Origin: Deltaproteobacteria bacterium
GTDB lineage: Bacteria; Myxococcota_A; UBA9042; DTJE01
Direction: 5' to 3'
Assembly (NCBI GenBank): GCA_016784945.1
Contig: JADHTP010000216.1
Span: 1 to 5,687 of the forward strand
DNA: 5,687 nt
Shown: in pieces, positions 5,430 to 5,687 of the stretch
Position numbering within the stretch: the first letter of the stretch is position 1
Layout of the letters: each line of letters opens with the position of its first letter
Translations under genes and position numbers: made by a program
The notes under the pieces: generated by a model
Databases searched by the model: none
Told to the model about the DNA's origin: nothing
Seen by the model: the letters and a program-made list of their open reading frames with translations, nothing else

Positions 5430-5687
5430 CTACAACAGTTTCAATGCTCTCGCGGCCGCCTTCCGATAGGCCTTGGCCGCGCGTTTGAAGGATTTGAGGA
5501 CCTTCCGGTCCATCCCTTCTTCCTCGTTGTACCACGCACCGGTGAAGAAGTTCACCGTTGCCTTGTATTCGCGGGCCAGGGCATCGGCGGGACCGGCCAG
5601 GGCCAGTTGTTCCGGCTGCGTCTTCCGACGCAGCATCACCACCGCCCTGCCCGCGATCCGGTCTGCGGACCGCAGGCTGTACCGCCA
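5430..5687 (-). CDS. C-terminal part of an unrecognised basic protein, upstream of purE
   Basis: The minus-strand frame is open from the right edge of the window to TAG (5430-5432), giving 85 residues; the true start lies outside. Possible internal starts exist (GTG at 5642 and 5639, ATG at 5636), but the frame continues upstream without a stop as WRYSLRSADRIAGRAV, so a longer protein is more likely. The end is strongly basic and alanine-rich: residues from about 60 on (DRKVLKSFKRAAKAYRKAA) would form an amphipathic, positively charged helix, suggesting nucleic-acid or membrane-surface contact. A central aromatic patch (VNFFTGAWYNEEEG) precedes it. No signal or membrane segment is seen in this part. 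I do not recognise the family. It lies 61 nt upstream of purE on the same strand and may or may not share its transcript. Confidence 0.6.
   Translation of the reverse strand, partial: WRYSLRSADRIAGRAVVMLRRKTQPEQLALAGPADALAREYKATVNFFTGAWYNEEEGMDRKVLKSFKRAAKAYRKAAARALKLL

Overview
The window is about 63% G+C by eye and gene-dense, with two convergent gene groups. It looks like a piece of chromosome from a strictly anaerobic or syntrophic bacterium. The main pointer is an oxygen-sensitive indolepyruvate:ferredoxin oxidoreductase (iorAB). Gene style and neighbours fit the former Deltaproteobacteria (Desulfobacterota), but this placement is inference: there is no rRNA or other phylogenetic marker here. 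No transposase, integrase, CRISPR array, tRNA or phage gene is visible.

Plus strand, 1-3931. The 43-residue tail of an unrecognised protein ends in an ATGA overlap with rnc, which encodes a full-length ribonuclease III (RNase domain plus dsRNA-binding domain). A 163-bp gap follows; it holds a perfectly phased 5 x 7-bp direct repeat (GACTATT-like, 904-938). Next comes a tightly overlapping cluster. iorA encodes a TPP enzyme subunit with a C-terminal two-cluster ferredoxin domain. iorB, the small gamma-type subunit, overlaps iorA by 8 nt at its likely GTG start. A 145-aa protein I cannot name overlaps the end of iorB by 26 nt. IorA and IorB together oxidatively decarboxylate aryl pyruvates, derived from Trp, Phe and Tyr, to aryl-acetyl-CoA with reduction of ferredoxin.

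Minus strand, 3943-5687. Read in transcription order there is the C-terminal 85 residues of an unrecognised protein entering from the right edge, a 61-nt gap with a small GC hairpin, purE (N5-carboxyaminoimidazole ribonucleotide mutase, de novo purine synthesis) from a TTG start, and 4 nt later a TerC/Alx-family membrane protein (probable Mn2+ or other metal-ion export). The two gene groups converge with only 11 nt between stop codons and no visible terminator there.

Most of the window is ordinary metabolism and housekeeping, and I see no convincing new multi-gene system. The points most worth checking are: asparagine in RNase III at a position that normally holds a metal-binding aspartate; the heptamer repeat before iorA; the unknown third gene locked to iorB; and a TerC/Alx gene embedded behind purE with no room for its own leader or riboswitch.
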